From contig JAHBTR010000001.1 in NCBI GenBank assembly GCA_019638475.1, positions 1-64,000 on the forward strand: a stretch of 64,000 bases of DNA, written 5' to 3'. Position 1 is the stretch's first letter; each line of letters begins with the position of its first letter. Below are positions 53,762 to 61,697 of this stretch, in pieces. The notes under the pieces were generated by a model that ran no database searches, was not told the DNA's origin, and was given only the letters and a program-made list of their open reading frames with translations. The translations under genes were made by a program, and so were the position numbers. The DNA is from Chitinophagaceae bacterium. GTDB lineage: Bacteria; Bacteroidota; Bacteroidia; Chitinophagales; Chitinophagaceae.

Positions 53762-54214
53762 ATGTTTTCAAAATCTACAGAATATGCTTTAAGAGCAACC
53801 ATTTATATTGCTCGTCAATCATCTATTCATAAAAAAGTGAGTATTCAAGAAATAGCTGAAGGTATTGATGCTCCAAAACATTTTACTGCAAAAATTTTGC
53901 AACTGCTTTCTAATAAATCAACTAAAATAGTTTCATCAATTACAGGTCCTTCAGGAGGTTTTTTTATTACAGAAGAAGAAAGGAAAAAGCCAATTTATTC
54001 TGTGATAGAAATAATGAATGAAACTTATGTAATTGAAGATTGTGTACTTGGGCTTCCAAATTGTAATGAAAAAACACCTTGCTCACTATATAAGCCTTAC
54101 GAAAAAATTAAGAAAGAATTATTAAAAATGTTTAGAGATAAAACGATTGATGATATTGCCAACTCTAAAGACAGAATAATTCCTGTTAATTTAGACTTTA
54201 AAAAGAAATCATAA
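53762..54214 (+). CDS. Rrf2-family regulator (NsrR/IscR-like)
   Basis: A 150-residue winged-helix regulator: MFSKSTEYALRATIYIAR, recognition helix region IQEIAEGIDAPKHFTAKILQLLS, wing SSITGPSGGFFI. Three Cys in DCVLGLPNCNEKTPC (C-x6-C-x5-C) could hold an iron-sulfur cluster, the feature by which NsrR senses NO and IscR senses cluster status. Last gene of the nirK cluster; autoregulation or NO control is inferred. Confidence 0.85.
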   Translation: MFSKSTEYALRATIYIARQSSIHKKVSIQEIAEGIDAPKHFTAKILQLLSNKSTKIVSSITGPSGGFFITEEERKKPIYSVIEIMNETYVIEDCVLGLPNCNEKTPCSLYKPYEKIKKELLKMFRDKTIDDIANSKDRIIPVNLDFKKKS

Positions 54215-54218
54215 GATA

Positions 54219-54399
54219 GAACTTGTTTAGACTTTTTATTTTTTATGAATTGTGAATAAAAAACGCTGTCAGCCTGAGCCTGTCGAAGGTGAGGGTTAAA
54301 AAATATGCTTCAATTAATCGGTTTCTACAATCGCAACCTGACAACTTTCACTTTTTTTAGCTTCGTTTATATTAAATTGATAAAAGTCTAAACAAGTTC
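54219..54399. mobile_element. MITE-like element with 18-bp perfect terminal inverted repeats
   Basis: GAACTTGTTTAGACTTTT (54219-54236) and its exact reverse complement (54382-54399) bound a 181-bp non-coding segment. ATA lies directly outside both ends (54216-54218 and 54400-54402), a possible 3-bp target duplication. Inside is the dispersed phrase GTCAGCCTGAGCCTGTCGAA (54268-54287). No transposase in the window. The rest of the 308-base gap up to the next gene is AT-rich promoter sequence. Confidence 0.6.
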
Positions 54400-54522
54400 A
54401 TAGTTTTAGTGTACATTTCTACAACATAAGTAGGCTTTTCTACCATTATTTTCAAAATTTTTAAGGTAGTTGATAATAGTAATTTATTTTTTCCATTATC
54501 TTTAATTATTAACTACAACACT

Positions 54523-55779
54523 ATGTCAATAAAACTGAGATTAACTGTATTAAGTTTTTTACAATTTTTTGTTTGGGGTGCATGGCTTATAACAATAGCC
54601 AATTATTGGTTTGGTTTAAAAGGATGGTCTGGTACAGACTTTGGAAAAATATTTTCTACATTAGGTATAGCATCTATCATTATGCCTGCACTTACAGGTA
54701 TTATAGCAGATAGGTGGCTAAATGCAGAAAAGCTATATGGCATTTTACATATAGGTTATGCAATAGCACTTTTCTATTTACCACAAGTCAATGACCCATC
54801 TACTTTTTTTGTAGTAATGCTAATTGGTATGATGTGTTATATGCCTACTATTTCTTTATCTAACTCTATTGCATATACCATTTTAAAAGATAAAAATTAT
54901 GATGTAATAAAAGATTTTCCACCTATTAGGGTATGGGGAACTATTGGTTTTATTGTAGCTATGTGGGTTACTAATTTATCTGCTAGCAAAGCCAATGAAA
55001 ATCAATTTTATATTGCGGCTATTGCTGCTATATTTTTAGCAGCATATTCTTTTACTTTACCAAAATGTAAACCACAAAACCTTATTCCTAAAAATGCTAC
55101 ATTATCTGAAAAACTTGGTTTAAATGCTTTCTCACTTTTTGCCAATTATAAAATGGCATTGTTCTTTGTTTTCTCTATGTTTTTGGGTGCTGCTTTGCAA
55201 TTAACCAATATGTATGGCGATGTTTTTTTATCAGAATTTGGCAATGTTGACGCATATAAAGACAGTTTTGTTGTCAAATATTCTACTATCATTATGAGTA
55301 TTTCTCAAATTTCTGAAACCTTATTTATCTTAGCTATTCCATTTTTTCTTCAACGTTTTGGTATAAAAAAAGTAATGCTTATTAGTATGCTTGCTTGGGT
55401 GTTCAGGTTTGGATTATTTGCTTATGGCACACCATCAGGTATTGGTTTAGCATTCATTATTATTTCTTGTATTGTGTATGGTATGGCATTTGATTTTTTC
55501 AATATTTCAGGTTCATTGTTTGTAGAAACTACGACCAATGCAGCAATTCGTTCTTCTGCTCAAGGCTTGTTTATGATGATGACCAATGGCTTTGGGGCTA
55601 TTTTAGGAAGCTCTGTAAGTGGTTATTTAATAGATAATTATTTTACACAAAATGGCACAAAAGATTGGCAACATATATGGCTTGTATTTGCTATTTATGC
55701 TTTAATCATTGCTGTATTGTTTCAATTTTTCTTTAAACATAAACACAATAGAAACGAAAAATTTTCTGTTTCGCATTAG
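54523..55779 (+). CDS. Nucleoside:proton symporter (NupG/XapB-like MFS)
   Basis: A 418-residue, 12-helix transporter of the nucleoside symporter branch of the major facilitator superfamily: LSFLQFFVWGAWLITIANYW at the start, IMPALTGIIADRW, MCYMPTISLSNSIAY, FPPIRVWGTIGFIVAMW and YGMAFDFFNISGSLFVE. These match the Bacteroidota NupG-like permeases for nucleoside uptake. Single gene after the MITE-like element. Confidence 0.85.
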   Translation: MSIKLRLTVLSFLQFFVWGAWLITIANYWFGLKGWSGTDFGKIFSTLGIASIIMPALTGIIADRWLNAEKLYGILHIGYAIALFYLPQVNDPSTFFVVMLIGMMCYMPTISLSNSIAYTILKDKNYDVIKDFPPIRVWGTIGFIVAMWVTNLSASKANENQFYIAAIAAIFLAAYSFTLPKCKPQNLIPKNATLSEKLGLNAFSLFANYKMALFFVFSMFLGAALQLTNMYGDVFLSEFGNVDAYKDSFVVKYSTIIMSISQISETLFILAIPFFLQRFGIKKVMLISMLAWVFRFGLFAYGTPSGIGLAFIIISCIVYGMAFDFFNISGSLFVETTTNAAIRSSAQGLFMMMTNGFGAILGSSVSGYLIDNYFTQNGTKDWQHIWLVFAIYALIIAVLFQFFFKHKHNRNEKFSVSH

Positions 55780-55882
55780 GTTACTATTGCTAAAAAAATA
55801 TTTTATACTATACCAAATTTATTAATAATGATAAATTAGGACTAACTATTGTATTTTAGCCCTTTAATCAATCATCCCACAC

Positions 55883-57199
55883 ATGACGTTTGAAAAATTG
55901 TTACAACAAAGTTTGGTTTGGCGTGGGTTATACTTTGTTACGTTATTATTGGTCAATATAGTTTTGAGCAGAAGCCTTCAAGCTGATGGTACAGGATGGA
56001 TTTATTATCTTACCAATTTCTTTTCTTTTATTTTATTAGTAGCCAGTTTAAGCATGGAAAGTGGCTACACTTATTATGCTTCTGGCAATGTTATTAGCCA
56101 TCATAAATTAGCTTGGTTTTCTTTGTGGTGGACGTTAATTATTAGTATTATTTCTGCTGTTGGTGTAGGTATTTATTTTAAAAATTTGAAAAGCACAGAA
56201 CTATCTTATACAGATAATTATATTTTTTATGCAGCTACTTACATTGCAGGTATTTTACTCATTAATTTCTTTATGGTTTTATTTTATGCTCAAAGAAATT
56301 ATGTAGTACCCAATTTAATTTTAAGTATAGTAAATATTATTTTAATTGTAGTAATATTATTAGCTAACAAAAAGAGCAATGCATACAACATTGTAGTCAA
56401 TAATTATTTTCTGAGTATTTTATTACAAGGTATTTTATTGGCTATTGCATTTATAGTTATTAATAAATCTTACCTATATATTTCATTGCCAGATAAAGCA
56501 TCATTCAAATTATTATTAAAATATTCTTTAGTAGCATTAGCCAGTAATGTTATTTTCTTTTTTGTTTATCGTATAGATTATTGGTTTGTAAGATACAATA
56601 CGGCAACTTGTACTCCTACAGATTTGGGCAATTATATTCAAGCATCTAAGCTGGGGCAAATGGCACTTATTGTACCACAAATTTTTGCCAGTGTTATTTT
56701 TCCTCAAACAGCCAGTGGCACATTGAGAGAAAATATTACTAATGCTATTTTAATTTTCTTTCGTGTTTTTTTACAAGCCATGTTTATAGGATTAATTGTT
56801 ATAGGAAGCATTGGCTATTGGCTTTTCCCTGCTGTATTTGGAGAGTCTTTTAATAATATGACTATGCCTGTTTTATTATTATTACCTGGTATTTTTTCAT
56901 TAGCAATTTTGTGCTTATTATCTGCCTATTTTGCAGGAAAAGGAAAAGTGAAAATAAATGTTTATGGTGGTGTGTTTGCTTTAATTGTAGTAGTAATAGG
57001 AGATATTATTTTTATACCAAAATGGGGCATTAATGCAGCAGCAGCAGTTAGTACTGTTGGCTATACAGTCAATTTATTGTATTCTTTATATCATTTTTTT
57101 AAAGACCATCAATTTTCTTTGCGTGTATTATATTCATTTAATAAAGCAGATTGGTATTGGGTAAAAAATATGTTGTTCCATAAAACAACTAATCTATGA
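55883..57199 (+). CDS. Polysaccharide/oligosaccharide flippase (Wzx-like)
   Basis: A 438-residue protein with 12-14 membrane helices of the MOP/polysaccharide-export family (LQADGTGWIYYLTNFFSFILLVASLSMESGYTYYASG, then IPKWGINAAAAVSTVGYTVNLLY near the end). Moves lipid-linked sugars across the inner membrane. Its stop overlaps the start of the glycosyltransferase gene (ATGA), so the two are coupled. Confidence 0.82.
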   Translation: MTFEKLLQQSLVWRGLYFVTLLLVNIVLSRSLQADGTGWIYYLTNFFSFILLVASLSMESGYTYYASGNVISHHKLAWFSLWWTLIISIISAVGVGIYFKNLKSTELSYTDNYIFYAATYIAGILLINFFMVLFYAQRNYVVPNLILSIVNIILIVVILLANKKSNAYNIVVNNYFLSILLQGILLAIAFIVINKSYLYISLPDKASFKLLLKYSLVALASNVIFFFVYRIDYWFVRYNTATCTPTDLGNYIQASKLGQMALIVPQIFASVIFPQTASGTLRENITNAILIFFRVFLQAMFIGLIVIGSIGYWLFPAVFGESFNNMTMPVLLLLPGIFSLAILCLLSAYFAGKGKVKINVYGGVFALIVVVIGDIIFIPKWGINAAAAVSTVGYTVNLLYSLYHFFKDHQFSLRVLYSFNKADWYWVKNMLFHKTTNL

Positions 57200-58374
57200 A
57201 AGTACTTTGGCTAACAAGTTGGTATCCTAATCAGTATGAACCTGTCAATGGAGATTTTATTCAGCGTCATGCAAAAGCTGTAGCTGCTTATATTCCTATA
57301 GATGTTTTTCATATAGTTCAATTAGGAAAAGATATAGCAGCACATGATGAAATAACTACAAAAACAGATGGACAATTAACGGAGCATATTTGTTATTTCT
57401 CTTTTAAAAAATGGGGTAGTAGTTTTATTGATAAAATAAGGTATAACATCTGCTACAAAAGAAAATCTTTAAAAGCATTAGAAAATTATTTTACTAAATA
57501 TGGCAAACCTGATTTAATACATGTACATGTACCTATGAAAGCGGGATGGATTGCATTACAATTAAAAAAGAAATATAAGATTCCTTACATTGTTTCTGAA
57601 CAGGCATCTTATTATGACGATGCTGCACCAGATAATTTTAATAGCAGAAGTTTGTTTTTTAAATCAACTACAAAAAAAGTTTGTAGAAATGCTGCTGCAA
57701 TAACCAATGTATCTTCAGTTATTGCCAAAAGAATGGAACAATTATTAAGTGTTGAAAATATTTATACTGTACACAATATTGCTGATACTAAAATATTTTT
57801 TTATAAGCCATTAAAGCAACAAGAAATTTTTACTTGGGTGCATGTATCAACTTTAAGTGAGCAAAAAAATATTACAGGTATTATACAAGCATTTTATTCA
57901 TTAATTCATACAAAAAAACAACATTGCCAACTGATATTGGTTGGGCATCATGTTCATTTGCACAAGCCTTTGGTAGAAGCATTAGAATTACAAAATTTTA
58001 TTTTTTTTGTTGGAGAAGTGCCACATGATAAAGTAGTAAATTATTTACAACAAGCCAATGCTTTTGTGCTTTTTAGCAGACATGAAAATTTTCCTTGTGT
58101 TATGGTAGAGGCTTTATGTTGTGGATTGCCTGTTGTAGCTTCAGAAGTTGGTGGTGTTTCTGATGCTATTAAAGATTATAATGGACTATTGGTACAATCT
58201 GATGATGAAATAGCATTAACAGAAGCTATGGATGCAATGATGAAACAATATGCTAATTATAATAGAGAAGAGATTGCTGCACAAGCAAAACGTAACTATG
58301 ATAATGAAGTTATTGCAAAACAGTTTATAAGTATATATAATACCGAAAGCATATTTCAATTTCGTTGGTATTAA
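57196..58374 (+). CDS. Family 4 glycosyltransferase
   Basis: A 392-residue GT-B glycosyltransferase: N-domain VLWLTSWYPNQYEPVNGDFIQRHAKAVA, HVHVPMKAG, then C-domain WVHVSTLSEQKNI, FVGEVPHDKV, and the donor-binding E-x7-E motif in VLFSRHENFPCVMVEALCCGLPVVASEVGG. Works with the coupled flippase in a surface polysaccharide. The last 12 codons and the stop come from dispersed repeat R1 copy B, so the natural C-terminus was probably altered. Confidence 0.88.
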   Translation: MKVLWLTSWYPNQYEPVNGDFIQRHAKAVAAYIPIDVFHIVQLGKDIAAHDEITTKTDGQLTEHICYFSFKKWGSSFIDKIRYNICYKRKSLKALENYFTKYGKPDLIHVHVPMKAGWIALQLKKKYKIPYIVSEQASYYDDAAPDNFNSRSLFFKSTTKKVCRNAAAITNVSSVIAKRMEQLLSVENIYTVHNIADTKIFFYKPLKQQEIFTWVHVSTLSEQKNITGIIQAFYSLIHTKKQHCQLILVGHHVHLHKPLVEALELQNFIFFVGEVPHDKVVNYLQQANAFVLFSRHENFPCVMVEALCCGLPVVASEVGGVSDAIKDYNGLLVQSDDEIALTEAMDAMMKQYANYNREEIAAQAKRNYDNEVIAKQFISIYNTESIFQFRWY

Positions 58375-58416
58375 ACGAAAAAAGAGAAGTTTGTTTTAGC
58401 AATCAAATTCGTATAA
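58338..58416 (+). repeat. Dispersed repeat family R1, copy B
   Basis: TAATACCGAAAGCATATTT at the left end and AATCAAATTCGTATAA at the right, with CAATTTCGTTGGT and CGAAAAAAGAG between, match copy A at 10907-11015 with an internal shortening. Here the left half is translated as the end of the glycosyltransferase. Confidence 0.6.
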
Positions 58417-58440
58417 TACTTTTTCAACTTTTGTTTTGTT

Positions 58441-58520
58441 TTTTTTCGGATTTAGGGCTTCGGATTTCGTATTTTCACTAACTACCCCTAACTCCTTCAA
58501 AGAAGGGAAAATAACTCGGA
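58441..58520 (+). repeat. Dispersed repeat family R2, copy 3
   Basis: TTTTTTCGGATTTAGGGCTT, CGGATTTCGTATTTTCACTA, ACTACCCCTAACTCCTTC, AAAGAAGGGAAAATAACTCG follow the same order as copy 1 (30506-30612) and inverted copy 2 (35581-35660). Confidence 0.75.
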
Positions 58521-58555
58521 GAAAAATATTTTTTATTAACCGTCTGACTGATGAA

Positions 58556-58638
58556 ACACGTTGTCAGTCTGAGTTTATCGAAGACGATGAATTTAAGCGT
58601 TCTACCCAATCGCTTTAGACAGGCTCAAGCTGACAATT
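58556..58638. repeat. Inverted pair of the GTCAG-type dispersed repeat
   Basis: TTGTCAGTCTGAGTTTATCG at the left, and AGACAGGCTCAAGCTGACAA (reverse complement TTGTCAGCTTGAGCCTGTCT) at 58617-58636. The same phrase occurs inside the MITE-like element at 54268. The pair could fold into a long imperfect hairpin. Confidence 0.5.
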
Positions 58639-58655
58639 TTATTTTTTATAATAAC

Positions 58656-58801
58656 TGTAAAAATACCCATCCTTTCTGTAAAAGCATCTGCCCAGCTTGA
58701 ACCATTGTTAGCTCCTGTGACATTGGCTTTTACAAACCAAGTGGTTTGTAAAAGCTTTGTATTGCTGTAAAGTATAAAATAATTAACAAACCTTGTTTCA
58801 T
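58656..58801 (-). pseudogene. Remnant of a secreted beta-helix-type protein gene (frameshifted, truncated)
   Basis: On the minus strand ATG at 58801 opens a signal-peptide-like MKQGLLIILYFTAIQSF, but this frame stops at TAA shortly after. One base out of register, 58742-58677 reads WFVKANVTGANNGSSWADAF, the opening motif of many Bacteroidota secreted right-handed beta-helix proteins (VKATATGANNGTSW type). A single indel near the TTTT run would join the two. The frame then runs into repeat sequence, so the rest of the gene is gone. Confidence 0.6.
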
Positions 58802-58830
58802 AAATATATAGTTTAAAAAGTACAAAAAAT

Positions 58831-58911
58831 AAAGCGTGGGCTATTCCCTTGCTTGTAACCGAGGTTCTACCAAGAACCCGTAGCACAAAGCAAAAGGAAC
58901 GCCTACGCTTT
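58831..58911. repeat. Long imperfect hairpin (81 bases)
   Basis: Nested inverted arms: AAAGCGT-GGGC with GCC-ACGCTTT, TTCC with GGAA, TTGCTTGT with ACAAAGCAA, and a terminal GGTTC-TACCAA-GAACC hairpin. Nearly the whole element is self-complementary with a few bulges, and it is richer in GC than its surroundings. Looks like a REP-type palindrome or a structured RNA; no second copy in the window. Confidence 0.55.
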
Positions 58912-59294
58912 AAACGCAGACATTTCCACTTTTACTTTCTTGTGCTACTTTAATTTGGTCTATTTCGGTTACAGGAAATTTTAAAGCGAAACGCTAAATA
59001 TTTTACATGTTATTTGTTTGTGTCATTTTGTTTTTTTGTTGGGTATAAAAGTAGGGAAATGTTTTAATGTAAAGAAGAAATATTTTTCTGAAAATCCGAA
59101 AAATGAAATCTGAAATCCGAAAAAATTAAACCAGAGTTGAAAAAATTTGTAACTCTATTTTAGGACAAGACATCCTTTGCCTTTGTTCATACCATCACGA
59201 ACCAAGACTATAAAAAAACCAACTATTTTTAACCACATTGCCTTTAATTTTAGGTGCCATACTAAGGGAAACAAGAGTATCAACACAATGATTG

Positions 59295-60182
59295 CTACAC
59301 AAATATTTCTTGTGCTATCAGTAAACTTTCTTGCAAAGCATCTTTATTCAATCCTTTTAATAATCCTTTTTCTGCTAAATAAGAAATCATTAATTCTGTA
59401 TTCATATTTCCTACCAAATCATCTTGTGCCATAGGGCAACCACCAATGCCTTTTAATGCACCATCAAAGCGTTTACAACCAGCATCAATAGCAGCAGATA
59501 ATTTTGATGAAAAATTAGTAGGTGAGGAGTGAAGGTGAACTCCAAATGTAACTTGAGGATATTGTGGTATCAATGTTTTTAATGCAAAAGAAACTTGCTC
59601 TGGTGTAGCCACACCAACAGTATCTGCCAAAGAAATAATTTGAATATTTCTTTTCACCATTTCATCTGCCCAATGCAATAAAATATTTTCACTATATACT
59701 TCTCCATAAGGATTACCAAAACCCATACTTAAATAAACAACTAATTGTTTGTTTGTTTTAGTGCATAGTTCTTGTATGTCATCTATACGTTCTAAACTTT
59801 CTTTCAAAGTACTATTAGTATTGCGTTGCTGAAAAATAGCAGAAATAGAAAAAGGAAATCCTAAATAAGTTATTTCATCAAAAACAGTAGCTTCTTCAGC
59901 TCCACGATAATTGGCTACAATAGCCAATAATTTTGAACTATGATTTGTTAGCTGTAAGCCTTTGATAACTTCTTTGGTATCTTGCATTTGAGGAATGGCT
60001 TTTGCAGAAACAAAACTTCCAAAATCAATAGTATGAAAACCAACTTTTAAAAGCGTATTGATGTAGCGTATTTTATCTTCTGTTTTAATAAAATACTTCC
60101 ATCCTTGCATGGCATCTCTTGGACATTCAACCAATGCAATATTATCTGTATTGACAAAAGAAGTAGTTTGAGTAGTAGGCAT
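59295..60182 (-). CDS. Hydroxymethylglutaryl-CoA lyase family enzyme
   Basis: A 295-residue TIM-barrel enzyme that would split HMG-CoA into acetyl-CoA and acetoacetate (leucine breakdown). Seen: VECPRDAMQGW (catalytic Arg-Asp), GFHTIDFGSFVSAKAIPQM, LADTVGVATPEQ, the metal motif HLHSSP and the active-site Cys loop GIGGCPMAQDDLVGN. ATG at 60182 (MPTTQTTSF) is taken over a TTG nine bases upstream. Confidence 0.9.
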   Translation of the reverse strand: MPTTQTTSFVNTDNIALVECPRDAMQGWKYFIKTEDKIRYINTLLKVGFHTIDFGSFVSAKAIPQMQDTKEVIKGLQLTNHSSKLLAIVANYRGAEEATVFDEITYLGFPFSISAIFQQRNTNSTLKESLERIDDIQELCTKTNKQLVVYLSMGFGNPYGEVYSENILLHWADEMVKRNIQIISLADTVGVATPEQVSFALKTLIPQYPQVTFGVHLHSSPTNFSSKLSAAIDAGCKRFDGALKGIGGCPMAQDDLVGNMNTELMISYLAEKGLLKGLNKDALQESLLIAQEIFV

Positions 60183-60289
60183 GTTATACAAAATATGGCA
60201 ATAAACAATATAAAACTTATTGCAAAAATAGGTTTATTGAGTTGTTCATGTTTTAGAAAATATTATTACTCACCTTCTCAGCATTGCTT

Positions 60290-60619
60290 TTATTCAGAAG
60301 AAACTGCTTTTAATCCAATGATAGAACCTATTAATAATACAATAAAAAATATTCGCCAAAAATTGGATGGGTCTTTAAAAATAAAAATACCTATTAATAC
60401 AGTGCCTACTGCTCCTATACCAGTCCATACAGCATAAGCTGTTCCTAATGGTATTGTTTCTATGGCTTTCATAAGTAAGGTCATACTTAATAAAAGTGCT
60501 ATTACAAAGCCTATATACCAAAAAGTAGCTTCATTGCCCGAAGTGTTTTTTGCTTTTCCAAGACAGAAGGTAAAACTAACTTCAAAAATGCCAGCTAATA
60601 TTAATAATATCCAGTTCAT
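60290..60619 (-). CDS. SMR-family exporter (SugE/Gdx-like)
   Basis: A 109-residue, four-helix small multidrug resistance protein. E13 (in LAGIFEVSFTFCLGKAK) is the substrate/proton glutamate; GTAYAVWTGIGAVGT is the SugE/Gdx-type third-helix motif rather than the EmrE form. Gdx members export guanidinium; others export quaternary ammonium compounds. No room for, and no sign of, a guanidine riboswitch upstream. Confidence 0.88.
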   Translation of the reverse strand: MNWILLILAGIFEVSFTFCLGKAKNTSGNEATFWYIGFVIALLLSMTLLMKAIETIPLGTAYAVWTGIGAVGTVLIGIFIFKDPSNFWRIFFIVLLIGSIIGLKAVSSE

Positions 60620-60663
60620 ATTTAATAGATGGTTATAGTTATCAAAAATAACCTATTCACTAT

Positions 60664-61092
60664 TTAAGAAAAATGAGCTTGTAATTCATTGTGCTGTTTC
60701 ATTTCTTCAACCAACTCTGCTATTAATGGCTTATGTATAAATTCTATTACAACATTGTATTCTTGTGCCTTCATAAAATCTTGTGGGTTAATACTTGATG
60801 TTAGTATGGCAATTTTAGTATTGGGCAATCTGTTACTGTATTTGTTGGTATAATCTTCTAAAAATTGCCAACCATCCATAACTGGCATATTCAAGTCTAA
60901 AAAAATAAGTTCTGGTATTTGAATATTTTCATCATGATTCTTTTTTTCAAAATAAGTAGAAAAAAAATGAATACATTTTTGTCCATTTGCAAAATGGGTA
61001 ATCTTATTTCCAAACTTTGTTTTTCGTATAACAAATTCACATATTTCTACAGTAATAGGGTCGTCATCTACTATAAATATTGATTGAAGCAT
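60664..61092 (-). CDS. Single-domain response regulator
   Basis: A 142-residue receiver domain without output: acidic pocket in FIVDDDPI, phospho-Asp in ELIFLDLNMPVMDGWQF, conserved Thr/Ser in AILTSSI and Lys in FIHKPL. Resembles Bacteroidota receiver proteins that take phosphate from hybrid kinases (rcp1/CheY type). No kinase next to it. Confidence 0.88.
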   Translation of the reverse strand: MLQSIFIVDDDPITVEICEFVIRKTKFGNKITHFANGQKCIHFFSTYFEKKNHDENIQIPELIFLDLNMPVMDGWQFLEDYTNKYSNRLPNTKIAILTSSINPQDFMKAQEYNVVIEFIHKPLIAELVEEMKQHNELQAHFS

Positions 61093-61161
61093 TTTTTGAT
61101 AGGGTATATTTTTATGATAAGCTGAAATAATTAATTGATTATGTGAAAAGCGTATTTTAAT

Positions 61162-61644
61162 TTAAAAATCTTCTGCACTAAAATTTAATGGTAATAGTTC
61201 TGCTGCACTTTTTATAATAAATATTTTTCCTTCTTTGCCTCCTAATATTAAACGAATTGGTTGATTAACTCTTTTTTCATATTCTAATAAATATTGTCTG
61301 CACATACCACAAGGAGAAATTGGGTGAACACTTTTTCCTTTATCGTTAAAATAGCTGATAGCCATAGTTTGTAATGGAATATTGGGAAACATGGTAGCTA
61401 TATTACCTAACAAAACTCTTTCTGCACAAGTGCCTACAGGATAGCTTGCATTTTCTTGATTAGAACCAGTAAGCATTTCTCCATTGTTTAATAATGCAGC
61501 AGCACCAACATGAAAATTAGAATAGGGAGCATAAGCATTTTCTGCTGCTTTTTGAGCCATAGTTAATAATGCTGCATCTGCATCAGATAATTCATTGAAG
61601 GAACTATATATTTCAAAATCAAAACTATATTTTTCTACAGGCAT
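61162..61644 (-). CDS. cdd: Cytidine deaminase
   Basis: Deaminates cytidine and deoxycytidine to uridine forms in pyrimidine salvage. 160 residues: APYSNFHVGAAAL, NASYPVGTCAERVLL (zinc Cys and catalytic Glu), PCGMCRQYLLEY (two zinc Cys). Small homotetrameric type. Confidence 0.93.
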   Translation of the reverse strand: MPVEKYSFDFEIYSSFNELSDADAALLTMAQKAAENAYAPYSNFHVGAAALLNNGEMLTGSNQENASYPVGTCAERVLLGNIATMFPNIPLQTMAISYFNDKGKSVHPISPCGMCRQYLLEYEKRVNQPIRLILGGKEGKIFIIKSAAELLPLNFSAEDF

Positions 61645-61697
61645 AAATTATTATTTAATAAACAAAATGTTTTTTTAATTGAATAACGTAAAAAACA

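Larger units (their letters stand above)
58375..59294. other. 920-base gap of repeats and remnants
   Basis: No intact gene. In order: end of R1 copy B, R2 copy 3 (58441-58520), the GTCAG repeat pair (58556-58638), a frameshifted gene remnant on the minus strand (58656-58801), a long hairpin (58831-58911), AT-rich sequence, and a fragment with AAATCCGAAAAA units (59090-59126) related to R2. Confidence 0.6.

Noticed and set aside
58602..58886. A 94-codon open frame on the minus strand
   Set aside because: It runs through the long hairpin and repeat sequence; only its middle third resembles a known protein motif. Treated as a gene remnant, not a gene.
58831..58911. Integron attC-like recombination site
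   Set aside because: The long imperfect hairpin suggested it, but the required RYYYAAC and GTTRRRY ends are absent and no integrase is near.
60620..60663. Guanidine riboswitch before the SugE-like gene
   Set aside because: The gene is on the minus strand and the space upstream of its start, up to the next gene, is only about 40 bases; no structured motif is visible.
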